NCBI GenBank assembly: GCA_035656655.1 | Contig: DASRSE010000215.1 | Coordinates: 1 to 10,101, forward strand | Reading direction: 5' to 3' | DNA length: 10,101 nucleotides | Source of the DNA: DASRSE01 sp035656655 | Lineage (GTDB): Bacteria > Planctomycetota > Planctomycetia > Pirellulales > DASRSE01 | Part shown: one piece after another, positions 1 to 5,734 of the stretch | How positions within the stretch are numbered: the stretch's first letter is position 1 | How the letters are laid out: each line of letters starts with the position of its first letter | Program-made: the position numbers and the translations under genes | The notes under the pieces: model-generated | What the model was told of the DNA's origin: nothing | What the model saw: the letters and a program-made list of their open reading frames with translations, nothing else | The model's database searches: none

Positions 1-56
1 CGGCCCAAGGCCGCCAACCGCTTCCGTTCCTTCGAACTCATCGAAATCGTCTCCAT
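1..56 (-). CDS. Transposase N-terminus (partial, runs off left edge)
   Basis: Reading the minus strand from an ATG at 56, the first 19 residues are METISMSSKERKRLAALGR, and the frame is still open at the window edge. A good ribosome binding site (AGGAG, about 64-68) lies 6-7 bases upstream. The Ser-Lys-Glu-Arg start followed by a basic stretch resembles the N-terminus of integrase-type transposases, in which a helix-turn-helix follows (MSxKERxRL...). I recall this pattern best from ISNCY-group elements. The duplicated motif at 85-126, just outside the start codon, fits an insertion sequence end. Only about 19 residues are visible, so the family is tentative and the rest of the element cannot be judged. 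Confidence 0.55.
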   Translation of the reverse strand, partial: METISMSSKERKRLAALG

Positions 57-84
57 CCTCGTCTCCTTTTAGGAAACGATCTTA

Positions 85-126
85 GGGGACATTTCTAATG
101 GTCGCTGATGGGGACATTTCTAATGG
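85..126. repeat. Two direct 17-bp repeats at IS end
   Basis: GGGGACATTTCTAATGG occurs exactly at 85-101 and again at 110-126, so the copies start 25 bp apart. On the minus strand this reads CCATTAGAAATGTCCCC twice ahead of the transposase start. Two exact copies this close are unlikely by chance. They are best explained as terminal transposase-binding repeats of the insertion sequence. Confidence 0.75.
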
Positions 127-168
127 CGCAAGACACAATGCGGACACGCGCGCTTGCCCGGCCGAGGC

Positions 169-1272
169 TTACTTTGGCGAGCTGCCGGGCGAATGAAACG
201 CCGTCAGGTCGGCGAGCACCTTCTCCAAGCCATCGACCACGAGCGTCAGCCGCACGTAGTCCAGCTTGTCGGGCGTATCGGTCGATTTGTGATAGTCCGG
301 ATAGCGAAACAGCGCGGTGTCGGTCACCATCACGCCCGGATATCCTTGTTGCCAAAACGACCAATGATCGGACCAGCCAACTCCTTGCAGCGAGCCGGGC
401 AAGGCGGTCCCTTCGGAGGGGACACGCGCCTCTTGGCGGAACGTTTCGACAACCCGCTTGACTAGCTCGGTCGATTCGCTATTGGCGACGAAGCCGATGA
501 AATTGCCGATCGTCGGATAGTGCGTTTTCAACAAGAACGGATAGTTCTGGCTGTCAGGCCGGTCGGAATAATAGCCCATCGTCTCGAGCGCCAGCATGGC
601 GACGATGTTTTCGCGGCGCTCCTTGCAGCGCTTGGCGTAAACGAGCGAGCCCATCGCTTCGGTCTGAAAGTACGGCTGTTCCTCGTTCGCAAACAGCACG
701 AATCGCAAGGTTCGTTCCGGCTTTTTGTCGGCCCAAGCGCGGGCCAAGGCAAGGAGGCTGGCGACGCCGCTGCCATTGTCGTTCGCGCCAGGCGCTCCGC
801 GCGCCGAATCGTAATGCGCGCCTACGACGACGATCTGTTCCGGCGCGCGGGTCCCTTTCAATTCGGCGATCAGGTTGAAGCAGGTCTTCCCCTTGACTTC
901 GTACTTTTGCCGCTCAACCGCATATTTCGCAACCGCTAGCGCCTTTTCTAAAAACGTGGCGGCCGCCATGAGCTTGTCGTAATGATGCGTGTTGCGCTCG
1001 CCGATTTGCTCGGCCAATTTCGCGACATCGGCTTGCAAGGCGTCGCGAACCTTCGCTTGTGCCGCATCGAGTTCCGGGGTCGGCCCGTGAAACGATTCGC
1101 CGGGCATGGTCAGCGTAATGCCGTTCGCGGCTTGGTTGTCGACCGAACCTCCCATCAGACCGCCAAAGGGCGCTGCCCAGACGACGACAATCATCCCGAC
1201 AAGCAAAAATCCTGTCGCAAACCACAATGGCCAGCGAAAAAGTCGGACCGGTTTGGGAGGGCTCTCAAGCAT
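169..1272 (-). CDS. M28-family zinc aminopeptidase, membrane-anchored
   Basis: This 367-residue protein is a predicted zinc-dependent exopeptidase of family M28. Residues 14-35 form one hydrophobic segment after a short basic N-terminus, so it is probably anchored by an uncleaved signal with the catalytic domain outside the cytoplasm. The catalytic domain spans about 130-355. Expected metal ligands and catalytic acids are visible: H153 in GAHYDS, D165 in ANDNGSG, E197-E198 in ANEEQPYF, E230 in LETMGYY and H328 in YHKSTDTP. Residues 66-120 look helical. The ATG at 1272 has no clear Shine-Dalgarno sequence, but it is the start that gives the anchor. The gene is divergent from groEL1, and its stop lies close to the insertion sequence end. 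The exact substrate is unknown. Confidence 0.88.
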   Translation of the reverse strand: MLESPPKPVRLFRWPLWFATGFLLVGMIVVVWAAPFGGLMGGSVDNQAANGITLTMPGESFHGPTPELDAAQAKVRDALQADVAKLAEQIGERNTHHYDKLMAAATFLEKALAVAKYAVERQKYEVKGKTCFNLIAELKGTRAPEQIVVVGAHYDSARGAPGANDNGSGVASLLALARAWADKKPERTLRFVLFANEEQPYFQTEAMGSLVYAKRCKERRENIVAMLALETMGYYSDRPDSQNYPFLLKTHYPTIGNFIGFVANSESTELVKRVVETFRQEARVPSEGTALPGSLQGVGWSDHWSFWQQGYPGVMVTDTALFRYPDYHKSTDTPDKLDYVRLTLVVDGLEKVLADLTAFHSPGSSPK

Positions 1273-1372
1273 CGGGAGATGATTCTGCGCAGCGAGATCG
1301 ATTTCGGCCGTTAGAACGCTCCCATATTACTCCTGTGAACCCGCGAGAGTTTGAATAAATCTGCCAAGGTGG

Positions 1373-1399
1373 GTTTGATTTCAAACTGCCATTATGGCA
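1373..1399. promoter_or_regulatory. Two adjacent palindromes, possible operator
   Basis: GTTTGATTTCAAAC (1373-1386, 6-bp arms, 2-base centre) is followed immediately by TGCCATTATGGCA (1387-1399, 5-bp arms, 3-base centre). CTGCCA also occurs at 1361-1366, 25 bp before its copy at 1386-1391. The sites lie about 100 bp upstream of the sigma-54-like element and about 100 bp from the divergent peptidase start. They could bind a regulator of either gene. No known operator family is recognised. Confidence 0.3.
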
Positions 1400-1498
1400 A
1401 GTCCAGCTTCAGACGAGCTTTCATGGAGAGCGCCATCGAAGTCGCCGCGAAAACGCAAACTCTTTTCTCAACATTAGTTGCGCCGCTATTTGCAAGGC

Positions 1499-1513
1499 TG
1501 GCACACGGCTTGC
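1499..1513 (+). promoter_or_regulatory. Sigma-54 (-24/-12) promoter candidate for groEL1
   Basis: The sequence reads TGGCAC-ACGGC-TTGC. It matches the sigma-54 core TGGCAC-N5-TTGC exactly, with the -24 GG and -12 GC correctly spaced, and the preceding base is C as preferred. The base after TTGC is G rather than A/T, and the first spacer base is A rather than G. Transcription would start near 1525, leaving a leader of about 210 bases before the GTG at 1733. Some rhizobial groESL operons are known to depend on sigma-54. Whether this organism has rpoN and an activator acting here cannot be seen. Confidence 0.4.
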
Positions 1514-1720
1514 GTTTAAGCGGCATCTCGGGCCGACCGGCTGCCAAATAGAGACAGACGGTGCGCGCGGCGGACAATTCCGGTGGCTCCGCTTGTATTT
1601 AAGGCGGTCCGTGGCGGCGGGGTCATGCCCCAGTTGGCACCACAGCTCGGCCCGACCGATCAAACACCTTTTCCGCCCGGGGTTGGGCGAAACGACGACT
1701 CGAACAGTTCGCTGGCTAAC

Positions 1721-1725
1721 AGGAG
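1721..1725 (+). promoter_or_regulatory. Ribosome binding site fixing the groEL1 start
   Basis: AGGAG lies 7 bases before the GTG at 1733. That GTG is followed by codons for AKQMVFND, the usual GroEL N-terminus. This supports the start at 1733 over the in-frame upstream start at 1583. Confidence 0.85.
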
Positions 1726-1732
1726 AATTTTC

Positions 1733-3418
1733 GTGGCAAAGCAGATGGTCTTCAACGATGATGCGCGGCAGCCGTTGGCTGCTGGGGTGGCAAAATTGGC
1801 GCGTGCGGTTCGCAGCACGCTCGGTCCTCGCGGCCGTAATGCGGTGCTCGACAAAGGTTGGGGTTCTCCTAAGGTGACCAAGGACGGCGTGACGGTCGCC
1901 GAAGATATCGAACTCGACGACCCGTTTGAAAACCTCGGCGCGCAACTGGTCAAAGAAGCGGCCAGCAAGACGAACGAAGTCGCCGGCGACGGAACCACCA
2001 CCGCCACCGTCTTGGCCGAAGCGATTTTCAAGGAAGGCCTGAAGATGATCGCTTCCGGGGCCGATCCAATGGCTCTCTCGCGCGGCATCGCCAAGGCAGC
2101 CGAAGCGGTCGGCGCCGAAGTCCAGCGGATCGCGACCAAGATCGACGAAAAGAACAAAAAAGAGATCATGCAGATCGCGACGATCGCGGGCAACAACGAC
2201 CCGACCGTCGGCAATGTCCTGTCCGAAGCCTTTTTGAAAGTCGGCAAGGACGGCGTGATTACGATCGAAGAAGGGAAACAGTCCGAAACCAGCGTGGAAG
2301 TCGTGGAAGGAATGCAATTCGATCGCGGATATCTTTCGCCACACTTTGTCACGAACCAAGATGAGCAAACGGTCGAGCTCGAAAACTGCTTGATCTTGAT
2401 CTACGAAGAAAAGATCTCGAGCGCTAAGAATCTGGTGCCGCTGCTCGAGGCCATCAGCAAGGCGAATAAGCCGCTGCTGATTATCGCCGAAGACATTGAA
2501 GGCGAAGCTCTCGCCACGCTGGTCGTGAACAAGCTCCGCGGAATTCTCAACGTGTGCGCGGTGAAGGCCCCTGGCTACGGCGATCGCCGCAAGGCGATCC
2601 TTGGCGACCTGGCGACGCTGACGGCCGGCACGGCGATTTTCAAGGATCTCGGCATCCAGCTCGAATCGGTCAAACTGAGTGATCTGGGCAAGGCCAAGAA
2701 GATCACGATTTCCAGCGAGAACACGACCGTCATCGGCGGCGCCGGCAAAAAAGAGCAGATCGAAGGCCGGGCCGACCAGATCCGCCGCGAGATCACCACC
2801 ACCGATAGTGAATACGATCGCGAAAAACTGCAAGAACGGCTAGCCAAACTGGCCGGGGGCGTCGCCCAGATCAACGTCGGCGCGGCGACCGAAAGCGAAA
2901 TGAAAGAGCGCAAGTATCTGATCGAAGACGCCAAAAACGCCACCCAAGCGGCGCTGGAAGAAGGGATCGTTGCCGGCGGCGGCGTGACCCTCATCCGCTG
3001 CGAAAAAGTCCTCGACAAGCTCGACCTCAAAGGCGACGAACTGCTCGGCGCTAAGATCATTCGCAACGTGCTCGATCAACCGCTGCGGGCAATTGCCGAA
3101 AACGCCGGCCTCGATGGCGCGGTCGTCGTGAATCGCGTCCGCAACATGAAGGGCAAATTCGACGGCTACGATGCCGACAAGGATGCGTACTGCGATTTGC
3201 TCCAAGCCGGCATCATCGATCCTGCCAAGGTCGTTCGGACCGCGCTTCAAAACGGGGCGAGCGTCGCGGCCCTGCTGCTCACCACTGAATCGCTCATCAC
3301 CGATCTTCCCAAGGAAGAGTCGGACGATGATCATGGCGACCACCACGATCACGGCATGGGAGGTGGAATGGGGGGCATGGGTATGGGTGGCATGGGCGGA
3401 ATGGGCGGCATGATGTAA
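1733..3418 (+). CDS. groEL: Chaperonin GroEL, paralogue 1 (His-rich, Gly-Met tail)
   Basis: This is a 561-residue 60-kDa chaperonin (Cpn60), which forms a cytoplasmic double ring and folds proteins with ATP and GroES. The start GTG is set by AGGAG at 1721 and by alignment of the N-terminus. Equatorial-domain ATP motifs are present: DGTTT at residues 86-90 and the catalytic Asp399 in IEDA, followed by GGG near 415. The apical domain spans about 191-375. The conserved aromatic equivalent to E. coli Tyr203 is His204 in RGYLSPHF, while Tyr200 is kept. The C-terminus has an acidic/His segment (DDDHGDHHDHG, 531-541) and then Gly-Gly-Met repeats to the end, longer than the E. coli tail. It lies 116 bp upstream of groES and probably has its own promoter. 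It may be a specialised or regulated copy. Confidence 0.97.
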   Translation: MAKQMVFNDDARQPLAAGVAKLARAVRSTLGPRGRNAVLDKGWGSPKVTKDGVTVAEDIELDDPFENLGAQLVKEAASKTNEVAGDGTTTATVLAEAIFKEGLKMIASGADPMALSRGIAKAAEAVGAEVQRIATKIDEKNKKEIMQIATIAGNNDPTVGNVLSEAFLKVGKDGVITIEEGKQSETSVEVVEGMQFDRGYLSPHFVTNQDEQTVELENCLILIYEEKISSAKNLVPLLEAISKANKPLLIIAEDIEGEALATLVVNKLRGILNVCAVKAPGYGDRRKAILGDLATLTAGTAIFKDLGIQLESVKLSDLGKAKKITISSENTTVIGGAGKKEQIEGRADQIRREITTTDSEYDREKLQERLAKLAGGVAQINVGAATESEMKERKYLIEDAKNATQAALEEGIVAGGGVTLIRCEKVLDKLDLKGDELLGAKIIRNVLDQPLRAIAENAGLDGAVVVNRVRNMKGKFDGYDADKDAYCDLLQAGIIDPAKVVRTALQNGASVAALLLTTESLITDLPKEESDDDHGDHHDHGMGGGMGGMGMGGMGGMGGMM

Positions 3419-3440
3419 TCGCCGGCGCGCCACGCCTCGA

Positions 3441-3520
3441 TTATCTTCGCAGTGATTACTAATAAATAGTGACTTTGTAACTACGCAGTTTTATTACACA
3501 TTGATTCAATAATAGACCAT
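3441..3520 (+). promoter_or_regulatory. AT-rich promoter region upstream of groES
   Basis: Between groEL1 and groES the sequence turns sharply AT-rich against a GC-rich surrounding. It contains TTGTAA (3475-3480), TTATTA (3491-3496) and CAATAATAG (3507-3515). AGTGA occurs twice (3451 and 3468) and there are short AGT/ACT inverted elements. No -35/-10 pair with ideal spacing can be assigned, and no CIRCE or clear sigma-32 promoter is visible. Its composition and position suggest that groES-groEL2 has its own promoter, separate from groEL1. Confidence 0.45.
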
Positions 3521-3521
3521 C

Positions 3522-3526
3522 AGGAG
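3522..3526 (+). promoter_or_regulatory. Ribosome binding site fixing the groES start
   Basis: AGGAG lies 8 bases before the ATG at 3535. A GTG at 3526 in the same frame overlaps this site and is therefore unlikely to be the start. Confidence 0.85.
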
Positions 3527-3534
3527 TGCTCACG

Positions 3535-3834
3535 ATGAAAGAACTACGTCTCCGTCCGCTCGATGACCGCGTCGTGGTCGAGCCGCAAGAAGCTGAAGAA
3601 AAGACCGCCGGCGGAATCGTTCTGCCTGACACCGCCAAGGAAAAGCCGCAACGCGGAACGGTGGTCTGCATTGGGCCGGGCAAAATGCTCGAGTCGGGCA
3701 AGCGCGGCGAGTTGGCAGTCGCTAAGGGCGATCTCGTTATTTTCGGCAAGTACTCCGGCACCGACGTTGAAGTCGACGGCCGCGACGTGAAAATTCTCCG
3801 CGAGTCGGACATTCTCGCGAAAGTGATCAGCTAG
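3535..3834 (+). CDS. groES: Co-chaperonin GroES
   Basis: This 99-residue Cpn10 forms the seven-membered lid that caps the GroEL ring. The protein opens with KELRLRPLDDRVVVEP, the typical first strand. The mobile loop carries GGIVLPD (residues 26-32), the hydrophobic Ile-Val-Leu contact with the GroEL apical domain. VVCIGPGK follows, then the DLVIFGKYSGT and ESDILAKV ends typical of the family. Length is normal. It is the only groES in the window and lies 89 bp before groEL2, apparently in the same operon. It may also serve GroEL1. Confidence 0.97.
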   Translation: MKELRLRPLDDRVVVEPQEAEEKTAGGIVLPDTAKEKPQRGTVVCIGPGKMLESGKRGELAVAKGDLVIFGKYSGTDVEVDGRDVKILRESDILAKVIS

Positions 3835-3840
3835 CGCGCT

Positions 3841-3874
3841 CGGGCGGGCGCCGCGCGGACGGGCCGTCCGCCCG
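3841..3874 (+). other. GC-rich stem-loop between groES and groEL2
   Basis: An inner inverted repeat GCGGAC (3855-3860) / GTCCGC (3866-3871) extends towards the centre with GG/CC. An alternative outer pairing is CGGGCGG (3841-3847) with CCGCCCG (3868-3874). The two right arms overlap, so the structures exclude each other. No T-run follows, so it is not a standard terminator. It may act as an mRNA processing or stability element, or partly attenuate transcription, tuning groES against groEL2. Confidence 0.5.
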
Positions 3875-3923
3875 CTTGTCCTTCACCCTTTCCCATATTT
3901 GCAAATAGAGCTAGGAATTTCTC

Positions 3924-5543
3924 GTGGCAAAACAACTGCTGTTCCAAGATCAAGCCCGGGCGAAGATGCTCAAGGGCGTGGAAAAATTAGCCGATGCGGT
4001 CGCCGTGACTATGGGCCCGACCGGCCGAAATGTGATTATTGCGAAGTCGTTTGGCGGTCCGACCGTCACCAAGGACGGCGTGACCGTTTCCAAAGAGGTC
4101 GAGCTCGAAGACCGCTTTGAAAACATGGGGGCCAAGCTCGTGAACGAAGTCGCCTCGAAGACTTCGGACATTGCCGGCGACGGGACCACCACCGCCACCG
4201 TGCTGGCGCGGGCGATTTTCAAGGAAGGGCTGCGCAACATCGCGGCCGGCAGCAATCCGATGGCCATTCGCCGCGGCATCGAGAAGGCGGTGGACGCCGC
4301 AGTCAACCATCTCAAGTCGATGGCCAAGCCGGTCAGCAGCAAGAGCGAAATCGCCCAGGTCGGCGCGATCAGCGCGAACAACGACAAGACCATCGGCGAG
4401 TTGCTCGCCAACGCCATGGAAAAGGTCGGCAAGGACGGCGTCATCACCGTCGAAGAAGGCAAGTCGATGGATACCGACGTGAAGTTCGTCGATGGCATGC
4501 AGTTCGACAAAGGCTTCATCTCGCCCTACTTCATCAATAAGCCGGCCGAAATGAGCTGCGTCCTGGACGACGCCTACATCTTGATCCACGAGAAAAAAGT
4601 CTCCAATCTGCGCGAACTCGTGCCGATTCTGGAAAAAATCGCTCATTCGGGCAAGCCGCTGTTGATCATCGCGGAAGATGTCGAAGGCGAAGCGTTGACC
4701 GCGCTGGTCGTAAACAAGCTGCGCGGCGTCCTCAACATTTGCGCGGTGAAAGCCCCTGGCTTTGGCGACCGGCGCAAAGCGATGCTCGGCGACATTGCCA
4801 CCCTCACCGGCGGCACCTTGATCAGCGAAGAACTAGGCATCAAGCTGGAAAGCCTCGAGGTCAGCCACCTCGGCCGCGCCAAGCAGATCACGGTCGACAA
4901 AAACGACACGACGCTCGTTCAAGGCGGCGGCAAGCAGAGCGAGGTGCAAACCCGCATTCAGCAAATCCGCAACCAGATTGAAGCCACCGAAAGCGACTAC
5001 GACAAGGAAAAATTCCAAGAGCGCTTGGCGAAACTGACCGGCGGCGTGGCGATCATCTCCGTCGGCGCGAGCAGCGAGGCCGACATGAAGCAAAAAAAAG
5101 CCCGCGTGGAAGACGCCTTGCATGCCACTCGGGCAGCCGTCGAAGAGGGGATTTTGCCCGGCGGCGGCGTGGCCTTGCTGCGGTGCGCCGACGCGATCGA
5201 CAAGGTCCGCGGCTCCGCCAAAGGGGATGAAAAGATCGGCGTCAGCATCATCGCCCACGTCCTCTCCGCGCCGTTGAAGCAAATCGCGGACAACTGCGGA
5301 ATCGACGGCTCGGTCATTGCCGACGAGGTCTCGGGGATGGCGACGAACACCGGCTACGATGCGCATGCGGGCCACTACGTCGACATGTACAAGGCCGGGA
5401 TCATCGATCCGGTCAAGGTCGTTCGCTCGGCCTTGTCCAACGCCGCCAGCATCGCCAGCTTGATGCTCACGACCGAAGCCCTGGTGACCAACCTCGACAA
5501 GGATGACAAGGAAAAGAACCGCATCGAAGGCAGTGTTCGCTAG
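3924..5543 (+). CDS. groEL: Chaperonin GroEL, paralogue 2 (no Gly-Met tail)
   Basis: This 539-residue Cpn60 is encoded just after groES, so it is the likely partner of that lid. The GTG start has TAGGAA 6 bases upstream and encodes the standard MAKQLLF N-terminus. ATP motif DGTTT is at 86-90 and catalytic Asp397 is in VEDALHATRAAVEEG, followed by GGG. The apical domain runs about 189-375. Its binding motif is KGFISPYF, with Phe198 replacing the Tyr199 equivalent and Tyr202 kept, closer to the general family than paralogue 1. Like paralogue 1 it has a Cys in the NICAVKAPG strand. The tail is odd: it ends in a charged KDDKEKNRIEGSVR, with no Gly-Gly-Met repeats. The stop codon lies in a tandem repeat, so the native 3' end may have been altered. 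Confidence 0.97.
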   Translation: MAKQLLFQDQARAKMLKGVEKLADAVAVTMGPTGRNVIIAKSFGGPTVTKDGVTVSKEVELEDRFENMGAKLVNEVASKTSDIAGDGTTTATVLARAIFKEGLRNIAAGSNPMAIRRGIEKAVDAAVNHLKSMAKPVSSKSEIAQVGAISANNDKTIGELLANAMEKVGKDGVITVEEGKSMDTDVKFVDGMQFDKGFISPYFINKPAEMSCVLDDAYILIHEKKVSNLRELVPILEKIAHSGKPLLIIAEDVEGEALTALVVNKLRGVLNICAVKAPGFGDRRKAMLGDIATLTGGTLISEELGIKLESLEVSHLGRAKQITVDKNDTTLVQGGGKQSEVQTRIQQIRNQIEATESDYDKEKFQERLAKLTGGVAIISVGASSEADMKQKKARVEDALHATRAAVEEGILPGGGVALLRCADAIDKVRGSAKGDEKIGVSIIAHVLSAPLKQIADNCGIDGSVIADEVSGMATNTGYDAHAGHYVDMYKAGIIDPVKVVRSALSNAASIASLMLTTEALVTNLDKDDKEKNRIEGSVR

Positions 5544-5647
5544 CGCCTCGAAGGCGGCGTTCGCTAGCGCCTCGCAGGCGGCGTTCGCTAGCGCCTCGCA
5601 GGCGGCGTTCGCTAGCGCCTCGCAGGCGGTGTTCGCTAGCGGCTCGC
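5520..5647 (+). repeat. 24-bp tandem repeat overlapping the groEL2 stop
   Basis: Five 24-bp units start at 5520, 5544, 5568, 5592 and 5616, followed by a degenerate partial unit to about 5647. Each full unit ends GTTCGCTAG. The first unit is the last seven codons of groEL2 plus its stop. It matches the second at 20 of 23 compared positions. Because 24 is a multiple of three, every unit carries a TAG in the groEL2 frame (5541, 5565, 5589, 5613, 5637). Most units contain CGCCT-CGC-AGGCG, a small stem-loop, and the palindrome GCTAGC spans unit junctions. It looks like tandem duplication of the gene's 3' end, or a dispersed intergenic repeat inserted there. Confidence 0.9.
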
Positions 5648-5700
5648 TTCAGTAAGTCGTAATCAACTCAGCCAGTCGATTCTCGGCTGTTCTCCATGGC

Positions 5701-5734
5701 GCGGGCCGGCTTCTTCTCCAAGAAGCCGGCTCGC
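5701..5734 (+). terminator. Intrinsic terminator hairpin after groEL2
   Basis: A perfect 11-bp stem, GCCGGCTTCTT (5705-5715) paired with AAGAAGCCGGC (5720-5730), encloses a CTCC loop. The outer bases extend it to 15 bp with one G-U pair (5701-5734). TTGCTTT follows, a weak T-run. It lies about 160 bp past the groEL2 stop and could end the groES-groEL2 transcript. With this symmetry it could also work on the other strand. Confidence 0.7.

Larger units (their letters stand above)
1..126. mobile_element. Right end of an insertion sequence (partial)
   Basis: This segment combines the start of a minus-strand transposase gene (1-56), its ribosome binding site, and two copies of a 17-bp motif at 85-101 and 110-126 near the presumed outer end. 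Paired short repeats at an IS terminus usually serve as transposase binding sites. The exact outer boundary and any target-site duplication cannot be fixed because the other end lies outside the window. The outer end is probably near 126-130, about 40 bp beyond the stop of the neighbouring peptidase gene. Confidence 0.5.
1273..1732. other. Divergent intergenic region upstream of groEL1
   Basis: This 460-bp gap lies between the M28 peptidase start and the groEL1 GTG. I see no convincing gene in it. It contains two adjacent palindromes (1373-1399), a sigma-54-like promoter (1499-1513), a small GGGG/CCCC hairpin (1619-1631) and the groEL1 ribosome binding site. The groEL1 reading frame stays open upstream to 1583. 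That extension encodes a low-complexity, non-GroEL peptide and is probably untranslated leader. No CIRCE operator was found. Confidence 0.6.

Noticed and set aside
1..72. Plus-strand frame ending at 72 as the C-terminus of a gene
   Set aside because: The minus strand reads as a transposase start with a good ribosome binding site and adjacent terminal repeats, which explains this stretch better.
1583..1732. 50-codon N-terminal extension of groEL1
   Set aside because: It does not resemble any GroEL N-terminus, and a proper ribosome binding site precedes the GTG at 1733.
1421..2833. Long minus-strand open frame of 470 codons
   Set aside because: It is antisense to groEL1 and its upstream region, with a composition typical of a mirrored coding sequence (runs of Asp, Phe, His, Arg).
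3523..3531. GAGTGCT near the groES start as half of a CIRCE operator
   Set aside because: No matching TTAGCACTC arm lies upstream at the right distance, and the GAG belongs to the ribosome binding site.
5520..5647. CRISPR array
   Set aside because: The units are directly adjacent 24-bp tandem copies with no unique spacers and no cas genes nearby.
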